Assembly: GCA_025449845.1 (NCBI GenBank)
Contig: JANWIP010000024.1
Location: 1-48,803 of the forward strand
Source of the DNA: Solirubrobacteraceae bacterium
GTDB lineage: Bacteria; Actinomycetota; Thermoleophilia; Solirubrobacterales; Solirubrobacteraceae
Reading direction: 5' to 3'
DNA: 48,803 bases
The notes beneath the pieces are model-generated. The model worked only from the letters and a program-made list of their open reading frames with translations. It had not been told where the DNA came from and did no database searches. Positions 10,842 to 21,051 of this stretch are shown here, piece by piece (the first letter of the stretch is position 1; every line of letters begins with the position of its first letter). Position numbers and translations under genes: made by a program.

Positions 10842-12596
10842 TTAGGAAAGAGCGCCCCCCGCGGAAGCAGAGCCCTCCGCGGGGGAGGCGCCAACCCCGG
10901 GGGAAGCGCCCACCGAGGCGGCTCGGTGCAGCGCGATGGCCGCAGTGTCATCCGCGTGCGCGCCGGTCTGAAACTCATCGAGCGCGCGAGTGACGCGCTC
11001 GATGACAGCGGCGGCGGACCTGTCCCGGCCGAGATCCCGGAGCGTGTCAGACAGCCGATCCAGCTCAAAGCGCTCACCGCCCTGGCCACGCGCGTCGGTG
11101 ATGCCGTCGGTATAGGCGATGAGGGTGTCGCCGGCGTTCAGCGTGAGCGTGAAGTCCTGCCAGTGAACCTCGGAGAGCGCGCCGAGCAGCGGCCCGTACT
11201 CACCGACCTCCGCGACCCCCTCGGCGCCGATGCACAGCGGCAGGGGATGCCCGCCCGCCGCGAGCGTGACGGTCTCGCCGCGCAGGCGCAGACAGAGCGC
11301 GGTGCAGACCGAGAGCGCGGGGCGTTTCTTGAGAGTGCTGTCGACAAAGGCGAGCAGCTGCGCGGGGCTGGCAACAAACTCGGAGGCGGTGCGCACGGTA
11401 TGGCGCACAAGCGCGGTAAGCGCGGCAGCCTCGATCCCCTTGCCGGTGACGTCGCCGATCACGAGCATCCAGTCCTCGCCGACCGGCCAGACATCGTAAA
11501 AGTCACCCCCCACAAGCGAGGTCTCCAAAGCCGGCAGATAGATGCTGGCCAGCTCGTAGCCGGGTATCTCGGGTAGCCGCTCGGGCAGCAGGCTCTGCTG
11601 CAAGGTGCGGGCGATTGTGGAGCGCTCGCTGTAGAGCCGTGAGTTCTCGATCGCGACGGTGGCGCGCGCGGCGATCTCTTCGGCAAAGCCCTGATCGAAC
11701 TCGTCGAGCACGCGCTCGGACTCGGCGCTGACGAGCGTCATGGCGCCAAGGGTCCTGTCGCCGAGCCGCATGGGAACGATGAGCACGGAGCGAAACCCCA
11801 AGGCACGCAGCAGCTCGAGGTGGCGCTCATCAACGGCGGCCAGCTCAAGCATCTCCTGCGAGATCTCGGGGAAGAGCGAGGCTTCGCCGGTGTGCAGAAC
11901 GCGACCGATGCCCTGCTCGGGATCCAGCCGCTCGGGCATGTAGCGGCGAAGCTCTTCGGCAAGCTTGAGACGCTCGGGATCGACATGCGCGACGGCCACG
12001 GTGTTGCGTCCTCCGTGCCCATCGGCGAGATCCACGGCACACCAGTCGACGATGTCGGGCACGGCCAGCTCGGCGACGTTGCGCAGCGTCTGCTCGTAGT
12101 CCAGCGAGGAGGCAAGTACGGCGCTGGCCTGCGCGAGAAACTCGCTGCGCAGCTCTGAGCGCCGCTGCTCGGTGACCTCCTCGATGATCGTGATCGTGGC
12201 CTGCACCTCCCCCTGCTCATCCAGCAGCGGAGCGGCCTTGAGCAGGTTCCAGCGCAGCTGGCCGGTGACGCGGTGGACGGTGCGGATGAGTAGCGGCGGC
12301 GCGTCGGTCTCGCCGCGGAGGATGCGCACGGAGGGAATGTCATCCATGGCGATCTCGCGCCCATCGGCGGCGCGCACGATGTAGTCGCTCATGATGGAGG
12401 CAGGCGGGGTGCTGCGCAGCTCCTCCCAGGACTCAAAGCCAAGGTGCGCGATGGCGGCCTGGTTGGCGTAGAGGAAGCGGTGCTCGCGGTCGCGGATAGT
12501 GATGGCGTCGCTGAGCGAGCCAACGATGGCCTCGAAGTGCCGCTCGCTGCCCGGCAGCCCCCCATGCGGTTCGTCCATCGGCTGATTATCCGCCAA
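10842..12596 (-). CDS. PAS-GAF-PP2C (RsbU/SpoIIE-type) serine phosphatase
   Basis: 584 residues. Residues about 18-145 are a PAS domain (SDAITIRDREHRFLYANQAAIAHLG, then a PAC-like RWNLLKAAPLLDEQGEVQ). Residues about 150-320 are a GAF domain. Residues about 335-560 are a PP2C-like phosphatase with LQQSLLPERLPEIPGYELA, GGDFYDVWPVGEDWMLVIGDVTGKG and IAYTDGITDARG; its metal-binding aspartates are present. Such proteins dephosphorylate anti-anti-sigma factors in response to a sensed signal. No partner anti-sigma gene lies nearby, so the target is unknown. The C-terminus is a low-complexity Ala/Gly/Ser tail. The gene converges on the DUF11 gene with a 4-base gap. ATG 12578 is an alternative start. 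Confidence 0.9.
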   Translation of the reverse strand: MADNQPMDEPHGGLPGSERHFEAIVGSLSDAITIRDREHRFLYANQAAIAHLGFESWEELRSTPPASIMSDYIVRAADGREIAMDDIPSVRILRGETDAPPLLIRTVHRVTGQLRWNLLKAAPLLDEQGEVQATITIIEEVTEQRRSELRSEFLAQASAVLASSLDYEQTLRNVAELAVPDIVDWCAVDLADGHGGRNTVAVAHVDPERLKLAEELRRYMPERLDPEQGIGRVLHTGEASLFPEISQEMLELAAVDERHLELLRALGFRSVLIVPMRLGDRTLGAMTLVSAESERVLDEFDQGFAEEIAARATVAIENSRLYSERSTIARTLQQSLLPERLPEIPGYELASIYLPALETSLVGGDFYDVWPVGEDWMLVIGDVTGKGIEAAALTALVRHTVRTASEFVASPAQLLAFVDSTLKKRPALSVCTALCLRLRGETVTLAAGGHPLPLCIGAEGVAEVGEYGPLLGALSEVHWQDFTLTLNAGDTLIAYTDGITDARGQGGERFELDRLSDTLRDLGRDRSAAAVIERVTRALDEFQTGAHADDTAAIALHRAASVGASPGVGASPAEGSASAGGALS

Positions 12597-12755
12597 TTCG
12601 AGGTTTCCCGCACGACATCGATATCCTGCGCGAAGCAGAGTCCGCGGTGAAGCCCCCGCCGCTGTGATGTTCCCCTGGAGAGGGGCTTTTCAAGGTCAAG
12701 GCGCGCGTGCCGGTCGGCGCAGCCTGGCGTCAAGCCGTCCGTAGGAGCCGTTGCC

Positions 12756-14216
12756 ATGCCCGAGAGAAATCGCTGGATCGCCCTTTACGTGTTGTGCATC
12801 GGCATGCTGATGATCGTGCTCGACGCGACGGTGGTGAACGTCGCGCTGCCGTCGATCCAGACCGACCTGCACTTCACGCAGTCGAGCCTGGCATGGGTCG
12901 TGAACGCCTACCTGATTGCGTTCGGAGGCCTACTGCTGCTGGCAGGCCGCTTCGGCGACCTGATCGGCCGCAAGACGATCTTCATGGCCGGCCTGTGCGT
13001 ATTCACGCTGGCATCGCTGATGTGCGGCCTGGCGCAGAGCCAGGAAGTGTTGGTGATCGCACGCTTCGTGCAGGGCGTAGGCGGCGCGCTGACCAGCGCG
13101 GTGATCCTGGGCATGATCGTGACGATGTTCCCGGAGCCGCGCGAGCAGGCGAAGGCGATCGGCGTGTACGGCTTCGTGGCGAGCGCAGGCGGCTCGGTGG
13201 GCCTGCTGGCAGGCGGCGTGCTGACGCAGTCGATCAACTGGCACTGGATCTTCTTCATCAACGTGCCGATCGGCATCGCGACGGGCATCCTGGCCACGCG
13301 CCTGCTGGAGCGCGACAAGGGCATCGGCTTCAGCGCAGGCGCGGACATCCCCGGCGCGATCCTGATCACGAGCGCGCTGATGCTGAGCGTCTACACGATC
13401 GTCAAGCCGGCGGCGGACGACGGCTGGGGCTCAAGCCAGGCGCTGACGCTCGGCGCGGTCTCGCTGATCCTGCTGGTGGGCTTCATCGTGCGCCAGGCGC
13501 GCGCGGCCAACCCGCTGATACCGCTGCGCATCTTCCGCTCGCGCAATGTCTCGGGCGCGAACGTGGTGCAGATGCTGCTGGTGGCAGGCATGTTCGGCAT
13601 GTTCTTCCTAGGAGCGCTGTATTTGCAGCGAGTGCTGCATTACGACGCGCTGGAGATCGGCCTGGCGTTCCTGCCGGCGACGATCACGATGGGCATCCTG
13701 TCGCTGCGTTACACCGAACGCCTGATCATGACCTTCGGCGCACGCACGACGCTGATCCCCAGCCTGACGCTGGTCGCGGTCGGCCTGCTGCTGTTCGCGC
13801 GCGCGCCGGTGAATGGCAACTTCATGACGGACGTGTTCCCGGTGATGATCCTGCTGGGACTGGGCATCGGCGGCTCGTTCCCGGCGCTGATGACGCTGGC
13901 GATGTCGGGCGCAACGCGCGAGGACGCGGGCCTGGCGAGCGGCCTGGTGAACACCTCGGCGCAGGTGGGTGGCGCGCTGGGCCTGGCGGTGCTGGCGACG
14001 CTGTCGGCGACGCGCACGCGGGAATTGAGCGCAAGCGGCGTCGCGCACCTCTCGGCGCTGACGAGCGGCTACCACCTGGCGTTCGTGATCGCGGCCGGGC
14101 TGATCCTGCTGTCGGTAGGCGTCGCCGCGACGGTGCTGCGCACGGTCCCGATGCCCGCGATGGGCGAGCAGGCAGAGCAGGGCCGTAGCGAGCCGGCATA
14201 TTCCGAAGTGGCTTAA
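12756..14216 (+). CDS. DHA2-family MFS drug exporter (EmrB/QacA type)
   Basis: 486 residues with about 14 hydrophobic segments. Helix 1 has IVLDATVVNVALPSIQTDL, motif A reads AGRFGDLIGRKTIF, and the helix 5 region has a motif-C-like GSVGLLAGGVLTQ. It is a proton-driven exporter of small toxic compounds. It lacks the C-terminal winged-helix extension of the exporter at 7481. GGAGCCGTTGCC precedes the ATG. It is divergent from the phosphatase gene with a 159-bp gap containing only a small CCCCT/AGGGG hairpin (12672-12685). Codon use is very uniform, with strong C/G third positions. The substrate is unknown. Confidence 0.93.
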   Translation: MPERNRWIALYVLCIGMLMIVLDATVVNVALPSIQTDLHFTQSSLAWVVNAYLIAFGGLLLLAGRFGDLIGRKTIFMAGLCVFTLASLMCGLAQSQEVLVIARFVQGVGGALTSAVILGMIVTMFPEPREQAKAIGVYGFVASAGGSVGLLAGGVLTQSINWHWIFFINVPIGIATGILATRLLERDKGIGFSAGADIPGAILITSALMLSVYTIVKPAADDGWGSSQALTLGAVSLILLVGFIVRQARAANPLIPLRIFRSRNVSGANVVQMLLVAGMFGMFFLGALYLQRVLHYDALEIGLAFLPATITMGILSLRYTERLIMTFGARTTLIPSLTLVAVGLLLFARAPVNGNFMTDVFPVMILLGLGIGGSFPALMTLAMSGATREDAGLASGLVNTSAQVGGALGLAVLATLSATRTRELSASGVAHLSALTSGYHLAFVIAAGLILLSVGVAATVLRTVPMPAMGEQAEQGRSEPAYSEVA

Positions 14217-14220
14217 AAAG

Positions 14221-14247
14221 GAGAGGCTCCGCTTCGCTACGCCGTGT
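14221..14247. repeat. 27-bp repeat, copy 1, directly after an MFS gene
   Basis: The 27 bases starting GAGAGGCTCCGC and ending ACGCCGTGT occur here, 4 bases after a stop codon, and again at 48049-48075, 15 bases after the tmk stop. A short A-rich stretch precedes both copies. Possibly a dispersed intergenic or terminator-associated repeat. Only a weak hairpin can be drawn. Confidence 0.75.
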
Positions 14248-14387
14248 TGGTCGCGTGCTACGCACCGGCGCGCGCTATCGCCTACGCGGCGAGGCGCGGC
14301 GCGAGCTAGCGGTAAGTGCGACGGCTGTGAGTTGCCGGCTCGCCAGATCGGGTAGGAGGGGGATGATCCGATCAAGCGAGGAAACCA

Positions 14388-15362
14388 ATGACAGTCACTT
14401 TGGGAATGACGGACCTTGAGGTATCCCCGATCGCCTTCGGTACGTGGCAGCTAGGAGGAGACTGGGGCAGTTTCGATGAGAGCGAGGCGATCAGCGCGAT
14501 CCGCCACGCACGCGAGCTAGGCGTCAACTTCTTCGACACAGCACAGGCGTATGGCTTCGGCGCATCGGAGCAACTGCTGGGCAAGGCGCTGCGCGATGGC
14601 CTAGGCGCGCGGCGCGAAGAGCTGGTGATCGCCACCAAGGGCGGCCTGCGCATCGATGCCGAGCACGGCCTGGTCCGCGACAGCAGCCCGGCGTGGCTGC
14701 GGCGCGGCGTCGAAGAGAGCTTGCGTCATCTAGGCGTGGAGTACATCGACCTCTACCAGATCCACTGGCCCGATCCGAACACGCCGTTAGCGGCCTCGGC
14801 GCAGGCCCTGGAGGAGCTCGTGCAGGAGGGCAAGATCCGCCACGTGGGCGTGTCCAACTTCGGCGTCGCAGAAATGGCGGAGTTCGCGCGCACGCGCGCG
14901 GTCGAGACGCTGCAGCCGCCCTACCACCTGTTCCGCCGCGATATCGAGTCTGACGTATTGCCCTATACGCGCGAGCACGACATCGGCGTACTGGCATACG
15001 GACCCTTGGCCCACGGTCTGCTGACGGGAGCGATGGACGAGGACACGACCTTCCCCGCTGAGGATTGGCGCAGCAATAGCGATCTGTTCAATGGCGAGGC
15101 GTTCCAGCGCAACCTTCAGACGGTGCGGGAGCTGGAGAGTTTCGCGCGGTCACGCGGTTACAGCGTGGGGCAGGTGGCGATCGCGTGGACGCTGGCGAAC
15201 TCGGCTGTGCAGGTGGCGATCGTGGGCTCGCGGTCGATCCCCCACATCGAAGACAGCCTCGGTGCTCTGGAGGTGAAGCTCTCAGAGGAGGATCTGCAGG
15301 AGATCGGCGAGATCATGGCCGGTGCGGTGCCCGTCGCGGGCCCCATGCCGGAGACGACCTAA
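14388..15362 (+). CDS. Aldo/keto reductase
   Basis: 324 residues with the (beta/alpha)8 reductase signatures: NFFDTAQAYGFGASEQLLGKAL (catalytic Asp and Tyr), VIATKGG (Lys), YIDLYQIHWPDP (His), KIRHVGVSNFG, and the cofactor loop SVGQVAIAWTLANSAVQVAIVGSRS. The family reduces aldehydes or ketones, or works in reverse on sugars, using NADPH. Its convergence on galK suggests a sugar substrate, but that is only positional. It ends at 15362, and the 43-bp tandem repeats begin 9 bases later. Confidence 0.92.
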   Translation: MTVTLGMTDLEVSPIAFGTWQLGGDWGSFDESEAISAIRHARELGVNFFDTAQAYGFGASEQLLGKALRDGLGARREELVIATKGGLRIDAEHGLVRDSSPAWLRRGVEESLRHLGVEYIDLYQIHWPDPNTPLAASAQALEELVQEGKIRHVGVSNFGVAEMAEFARTRAVETLQPPYHLFRRDIESDVLPYTREHDIGVLAYGPLAHGLLTGAMDEDTTFPAEDWRSNSDLFNGEAFQRNLQTVRELESFARSRGYSVGQVAIAWTLANSAVQVAIVGSRSIPHIEDSLGALEVKLSEEDLQEIGEIMAGAVPVAGPMPETT

Positions 15363-15370
15363 GCACACCG

Positions 15371-15511
15371 GAGGCCACCAAGCTCACCCGGGTATACCTG
15401 GGAACCCACCCTGAAGGCCACCAAGCTCATCCGGGTATACCTGGGAACCCACCCTGAAGGCCACCAAGCTCATCCGGGTATACCTGGAACCCACCCTGAA
15501 GGCCACCGTGC

Positions 15512-15528
<17 letters not shown>
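15371..15528. repeat. 43-bp tandem repeat, 3 copies plus a diverged fourth
   Basis: Units are 15371-15413, 15414-15456, 15457-15498 (one G lost) and a partial diverged unit from 15499 to about 15528. Each contains the palindrome-like core CCGGGTATACC. The repeats lie between the convergent aldo/keto reductase and galK genes. There are no spacers, so this is not CRISPR. The CCGGGTATA core occurs once more, on the minus strand, at the galT upstream region (17625-17637). Confidence 0.9.
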
Positions 15529-16541
<1,013 letters not shown>

Positions 16542-16552
<11 letters not shown>

Positions 16553-17459
16553 GAGCGATCGCCTCGCGCAGCGCCAGCGATGACTCCTCAGGCAGCGTGT
16601 CGCCGATGAAGGTGCCGGCGCCCTGCTCGGAGCCGGCAAGATACTTGAGCTTCTCGGCGGTACGCAGCGGCGGATAGAACTCGACATGTAGGTGCCCCTG
16701 CCGCTGTCCATCGGTAGGCGCCTGGTGGACGACCATGACGTAGGGAAAAGGTCGCGCAAAGAGAGCGTCATATCCGCGCACGAGCCGCTGGAGACCCTCA
16801 GCGAGCAGCCGCAGCTCGGCGTCGGAGCAGTCGAGCAGGCTGGGACGGTGCTGGTGCATGACGAGATGCACCTCATAGGGCCAGCGCGCGGCAAAAGGCA
16901 CGTACGCAATGACACTCTCATTCTCAAACAGGACGCGGCGCCCATCCTTGAGCTCCTGGCTCAACAACGTGCACAGCGCGCACCCTCCGAGGCGCTCGTC
17001 GGCAGCAAGCTCAAGCCGCGGCACGGGCGGCAGAAAGGGATAGCCATAGATCTGGCCGTGAGGGTGGTGAAGCGTGACGCCGACCTCGACGCCGCGGTTC
17101 TCGAAGATGAGCACGTAACGCACATCCTCGCGCGCGCCAAGCTCCTGGTAGCGGTGACGCCAGACCCACATGAGCGCCTCGGCACGCTCGGGGGCGAGGG
17201 TCCCCAAAGAGCCCTGGTGACTGTCGCTGTAGACCACGACCTCAGCTGCTCCTTCAGGCGCGGAAAAGGCAGGGAAGAGATTGTCGAAGACTGCGATCTC
17301 GAAGGCAGGGAAGGGAATCTCTGTCTCCATCGCCCCCGCCGTAGCAGGCGTGGGGCAGAGCGGGCAGCGGTTCTCGGCAGGCAGGAATGTGCGGTTCTGC
17401 CGGTGCACGGCATAGACGACAGGTTCCCCGCGCAGCTCATTGAAGCGCTGCTCGCTCAC
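16542..17459 (-). CDS. galT: Galactose-1-phosphate uridylyltransferase
   Basis: 305 residues. The enzyme exchanges UMP between UDP-glucose and galactose-1-phosphate in the Leloir pathway. The active site HHPHGQIYGYPFLPP holds the nucleophilic histidine. CPLCP near residue 35 and CALC later fit zinc binding. The C-terminal HIT-like half has VHQAPTDGQRQGHLHVEFYPP. The GTG start overlaps the stop of a small upstream ORF (GTGA), and its own end overlaps galK, so the three probably form one transcript. No galE is visible in the window. Confidence 0.93.
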
Positions 17460-17626
17460 GCCTCTTCACGCTCTCGGAGCGTGTAGAGAATCAGCGCTCG
17501 ATTGTCCTCTTTGAGGTAGCGCTTGATGTCAAGCGGCCCATAAGCCGGAGGCTCATTCCGCGCCTCCTTGAGGCTCCCATGAAGGTCGCCTTCACCGATT
17601 GTACCTTTGCCCTCCATGCCCTGCAT
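17456..17626 (-). CDS. Small hypothetical protein upstream of galT
   Basis: A 56-codon frame (53 if started at ATG 17617) that ends in a GTGA overlap with galT. Its second half, GPLDIKRYLKEDNRALILYT, is charged and amphipathic and looks like real protein, unlike most shadow frames here. I do not recognise a family. A TATAT sequence (minus strand, about 17625-17632) lies immediately upstream of ATG 17617, which would give a nearly leaderless message. Translational coupling to galT is likely if it is expressed. Confidence 0.45.
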   Translation of the reverse strand: MQGMEGKGTIGEGDLHGSLKEARNEPPAYGPLDIKRYLKEDNRALILYTLREREEA

Positions 17627-17658
17627 ATACCCGGGCGCGGGAAATTCCTGACTAGGAA
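17625..17658. promoter_or_regulatory. Candidate control region between galT and the sugar ABC operon
   Basis: On the minus strand CCGGGTATATG (17624-17634) resembles a -10 region for galT and shares its core with the 43-bp repeats downstream of galK. Next to it lies an inverted repeat TTCCT-GACT-AGGAA (17645-17658), a possible operator for the divergent transporter operon. Confidence 0.35.
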
Positions 17659-17732
17659 AGCTCGTGTACGGGAAAGAAGGGTATGGGCGCTGCGTCGTCT
17701 GGCGCGGCCTCTCGATCGAGAAGGAGGCGGAG

Positions 17733-19004
17733 ATGTTCCACAAGACAGACCGGGTCCAGGAGGCCGTGGAGCGGCTTGAGCGTGGCGCTCCCACGCCCAG
17801 TGCCGACCCACCGGGCCTTGCACCCGGCTCAGCGGGCTTTACTGACCTCACGCCCAGTGCCGACCCACCGGGCCTTGCACCCGGCTCAGCGGGCTTTACT
17901 GACCTGTCGGCGCTTAGCAGCCCACGAGGTCTCAGCCGACGCGCGTTCATACAGCGCACGGCGGTGACAGGCGTTGCGGCAAGCACGGTCGGCACAGTGC
18001 TGGCGGCCTGCGGCTCAGGCAGTTCAGGCTCCTCCAGCGCGTCCTCGGGCGGCAGCAGCGAAGCTGTGTTTGGGGCACACCCGACGTACAAGTTCGTGTT
18101 CGTCAACCACGTAACGACCAATCCATTCTTCGTGCCCACGCAGTATGGGGCCGCGGATGCGTGCAAGCTGCTGGGCTGTTCCTACCAGTGGACGGGCAGT
18201 GAAAGCAGCAATGTCAATCAGATGGTCAACGCGGTCAACACGGCGATTACCAGCGGCGCCAATGGGATCGCGGTGGCGCTGATCGACCTGCATGCGTTCA
18301 ATGCGCCCGTTGAAGCCGCTTTGAAGGCGGGCATCCCGGTCGTCGCCTACAACGCCGACGCCCCAACAAATAAGCGCCTGTCATATATCGGCCAGGATCT
18401 GGAAAAGGCCGGTGAACAGATGGGCGAACGGATCGTCAAGGCGGTGCCCTCGGGGGATGTCGCGCTGTTCATCGCGACGCCGGGATCGGCGAACTTGCAG
18501 CCGCGCATCGAAGGGGCGCTGAAGGCGATCAAGGCATCGGGCAAGCCGATAACAACGCACACGGTCGCCACCGGCGCGGCGGTGCCAGGCGAGCTCTCGA
18601 CGATCGACGCCTACTGGATCGGCCATCAGAACACGAAGGGCATGTATGCGGTCGACGGGGGCAGCACGGAAAGCCTCGCGAAGGTCATGCAGAAGTACGG
18701 CCTGCCTGCCAAGGGCATCAAGGCTGGCGGCTTTGACCTGACCGAAAGTACGCAGAAGCTATTGCAGGAAGGCAATATCGAATTCACAATCGATCAGCAG
18801 CCCTACTTGCAGGGGTTCCTGCCGGTGCTGCAGCTGTTCATGTGGCACGTGTCGGGGTCGTTGACGGGCCCGGCCGAAACGGACACCGGCCTGAAGTTCC
18901 TCACCAAGGAAACGGTCGTTCCGTACGTTGAATCGAAGACGCGCTACGAGGGAACGTCCTCCGCGGTCAAGGTGGTGCCGATCAAGGCGGGCACCCCCGC
19001 TTAG
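17733..19004 (+). CDS. Sugar ABC transporter substrate-binding lipoprotein (Tat-exported)
   Basis: 423 residues from ATG 17733, chosen because AAGGAGG sits 5 bases upstream. The protein has an unusual cytoplasmic-looking leader of about 60 residues before the twin-arginine motif SRRAFIQRT (R69-R70) and lipobox LAAC (C93). The rest (about 110-420) is a type 1 periplasmic binding fold, with YKFVFVNHVTTNPFF, GIPVVAYNADAPT and YAVDGGSTESLAKVM, as in ribose/galactose-type binding proteins. Residues 21-39 and 40-58 are a perfect duplication of TPSADPPGLAPGSAGFTDL. A permease and ATPase follow. The divergent galTK suggests galactose or a galactoside as ligand (inference). Confidence 0.9.
   Translation: MFHKTDRVQEAVERLERGAPTPSADPPGLAPGSAGFTDLTPSADPPGLAPGSAGFTDLSALSSPRGLSRRAFIQRTAVTGVAASTVGTVLAACGSGSSGSSSASSGGSSEAVFGAHPTYKFVFVNHVTTNPFFVPTQYGAADACKLLGCSYQWTGSESSNVNQMVNAVNTAITSGANGIAVALIDLHAFNAPVEAALKAGIPVVAYNADAPTNKRLSYIGQDLEKAGEQMGERIVKAVPSGDVALFIATPGSANLQPRIEGALKAIKASGKPITTHTVATGAAVPGELSTIDAYWIGHQNTKGMYAVDGGSTESLAKVMQKYGLPAKGIKAGGFDLTESTQKLLQEGNIEFTIDQQPYLQGFLPVLQLFMWHVSGSLTGPAETDTGLKFLTKETVVPYVESKTRYEGTSSAVKVVPIKAGTPA
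17793..17906 (+). repeat. 57-bp tandem duplication inside the binding-protein leader
   Basis: Two adjacent 57-bp copies (17793-17849 and 17850-17906) differ only at the final base (C or G). The reading frame is kept, so 19 residues are duplicated. The near-identity, including synonymous positions, points to a recent duplication. Confidence 0.95.
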
Positions 19005-19019
19005 GCACGGGACCCGATC

Positions 19020-20156
19020 GTGGCGAACGTGACAGGGGAGCCGAGCGCTCCGCAAAAGCCATCCCCTCCGCCGGAGGGCCCAGCGTCTACGCGCCGGGCC
19101 CTCTGGCCGCCACGGGGGGAGCTGGCGCAGCGGGTGCTGTCGCTGCGCGAGGGAAGCATCATCGTGGTGACGTTGCTGGTGGCGGTGTATTTCTCGCTGA
19201 ACACGAGCAGCTTTCTGACGAGCGCCAACTTCAAGACGCTGTTGCCGTACTTCGCGCCGTTCGCGATCATGGCCTCAGGAGTGGTGTTCGTGATGATCCT
19301 GGGGGAGATCGACCTGTCGATCGGCGCGACGTACCTGTTCGCGCCATTCCTGTTCTACAAGTTGGCGCACGCCGGGCTGCCGCTGGTGCCGGCGGTAATC
19401 GTGGCGCTGATCGCGTGCATGGCGGTGGGCCTGGTCAATGGCTTCTTCACGGCGGTGGTGGGCATCAGCTCGTTCGTGGCGACGCTCGGCATGCTGTTCG
19501 CGCTGGAGGGGTTCACTTTGATCATCTCCCACGGTGAGCCGGTGGAGACGCCGGGTGCCCAGGTGACGACGAGTACCCACAATGTTGTGCACGTGATCAA
19601 CGGCGTGCACGTGACGCTGCCGACGACGGTCAATCACATCAGCACGTTTGCGCGCATCTTCGGCGCGGGCGTGTACTCGGAGTTGATCTGGGCGCTGCTG
19701 GTGGTGGCGATACTGCAGACGGTGCTGACGTTCACACGCTGGGGTCTTTACACCGTGGCGGTGGGCTCCAATAAGCTCGGCGCGGCGGAGGCCGGCGTGC
19801 GGGTGCGGCTGGTGATGATGCGCAACTTCGTCCTGTGCGCCTCAACGGCAGGTCTGGTCGGGATCCTGGAGGCCGTGCGCGCCTCCTCGGTGCAGCCCGA
19901 CCCGGCAGGGGCAAACGAAATCCTGTTCGAGGCGATCGCGGCGGCGGTGATCGGAGGCACGCTGATGACAGGCGGCTCGGGCACGGTGGTGGGAGCGCTG
20001 ATCGGCGCATTGTTCCTGGGCATACTGCACGACGGTCTGATCCTGCAGGGCGTGAACGCCAACTACTTGCTGTTCTATCTCGGCCTGGCGATCATCCTGG
20101 CGATGACCGTCAACGTGTACGTGCAGCGCGTGCGCAGGGGGGCCGGTCATGACTGA
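19020..20156 (+). CDS. Sugar ABC transporter permease (RbsC/BPD_transp_2 type)
   Basis: 378 residues with about nine to ten membrane segments after a proline-rich, cytoplasmic N-terminus of about 40 residues. The permease loop LFEAIAAAVIGGTLMTGGSGTVVGALIGALFLGILHDGL is typical of the ribose/xylose/fructose class of carbohydrate importers. It forms the membrane channel for the binding protein and ATPase on either side. The start is GTG 19020, 15 bases after the binding-protein stop. Its end overlaps the ATPase start by 8 bases. Confidence 0.92.
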   Translation: MANVTGEPSAPQKPSPPPEGPASTRRALWPPRGELAQRVLSLREGSIIVVTLLVAVYFSLNTSSFLTSANFKTLLPYFAPFAIMASGVVFVMILGEIDLSIGATYLFAPFLFYKLAHAGLPLVPAVIVALIACMAVGLVNGFFTAVVGISSFVATLGMLFALEGFTLIISHGEPVETPGAQVTTSTHNVVHVINGVHVTLPTTVNHISTFARIFGAGVYSELIWALLVVAILQTVLTFTRWGLYTVAVGSNKLGAAEAGVRVRLVMMRNFVLCASTAGLVGILEAVRASSVQPDPAGANEILFEAIAAAVIGGTLMTGGSGTVVGALIGALFLGILHDGLILQGVNANYLLFYLGLAIILAMTVNVYVQRVRRGAGHD

Positions 20157-20931
20157 GCAGATGCCCGATGACGTGCTGCGCGTCGAGAACATCGCCAAGC
20201 GTTTCGGTCCGGTAACGGCGCTGCGCGACGTCAATCTGCATCTGCGCAAGGGCGAAGTGCTGGGGCTGCTCGGCGACAACGGCGCGGGCAAGTCAACCCT
20301 GATCAAGATCCTTTCGGGCTTTCAGAAGCAGGACTCCGGCGAGATGTTCGTGCACGGCCAGCCATACGCACCCCGCAGCGTCGATGCCGCACGCGCGAGC
20401 GGTATCGAGACCGTTTACCAGGACCTGGCGCTGATCGACGAACTGTCGGTGTACCACAACCTGTTCCTGCGCCGTGAGAAGGTGCACCGGCCACTGCCGT
20501 TCCTGGCCAACCGCGAGATGAAGCGCCAGGCGCGCGAGGCACTCGATGAGATCGGGATCAACATCCCCCGGATCGACGTGGCCGTGGCCCGCCTCTCAGG
20601 CGGTCAGCGCCAGGCGATCGCGGTGGCGCGCACGGCCAACTCCGACGCCGACATTCTGCTGCTGGACGAGCCGCTGGCCGCAATGGGCGCCAAGGAGGGC
20701 TCGATGATCCTCGACCTCGTGGCGCGCCTGAAGCAGGAAGGGCGCGTGTCGATAATCATGATCCTCCACAACTACGTGCACGTCTTGCAGGCCTGCGACC
20801 GGGTGAGCATGATCCAGGACGGCGCGATCGCGCTGGACAAGCCCACGGCGGAGACCTCGGTGGAGGAGCTGACGGAGATAGTTGTCAATGAGTACCGCCG
20901 AGCAAGGCAGCAGAACGCGGCGCAGCATTAA
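20149..20931 (+). CDS. Sugar ABC transporter ATP-binding protein (single-domain, FrcA-like)
   Basis: 260 residues with one complete nucleotide-binding domain: Walker A GDNGAGKSTLIKIL, Q-loop TVYQDLALIDELSVYHN, signature LSGGQRQAIAVARTA, Walker B ILLLDEPLAAMG and switch ILHNY. Many sugar ATPases of this class (RbsA) have two fused domains. This one is the single-domain FrcA-like type and should act as a homodimer. In the D-loop region EPLAAMGAKE replaces the more usual EPTAALG. It is translationally coupled to the permease by overlap. Confidence 0.92.
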   Translation: MTEQMPDDVLRVENIAKRFGPVTALRDVNLHLRKGEVLGLLGDNGAGKSTLIKILSGFQKQDSGEMFVHGQPYAPRSVDAARASGIETVYQDLALIDELSVYHNLFLRREKVHRPLPFLANREMKRQAREALDEIGINIPRIDVAVARLSGGQRQAIAVARTANSDADILLLDEPLAAMGAKEGSMILDLVARLKQEGRVSIIMILHNYVHVLQACDRVSMIQDGAIALDKPTAETSVEELTEIVVNEYRRARQQNAAQH

Positions 20932-21051
20932 ATCGCTCGATCGCGCGGGCCGTGTACTGAAATGGGTGTGAGCCGAGCCGCTTGCGCGGGTAGGTGTAAG
21001 CGACAGCTGACTGCAGAGGACAGTTGACCATCGCGACCAAGGAGGCCAATC

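Noticed and set aside
12707..14188. Overlapping plus-strand frame inside the second MFS gene
   Set aside because: Frame-shifted shadow rich in Arg/Gly/Asp; the MFS frame has transmembrane helices and motif A.
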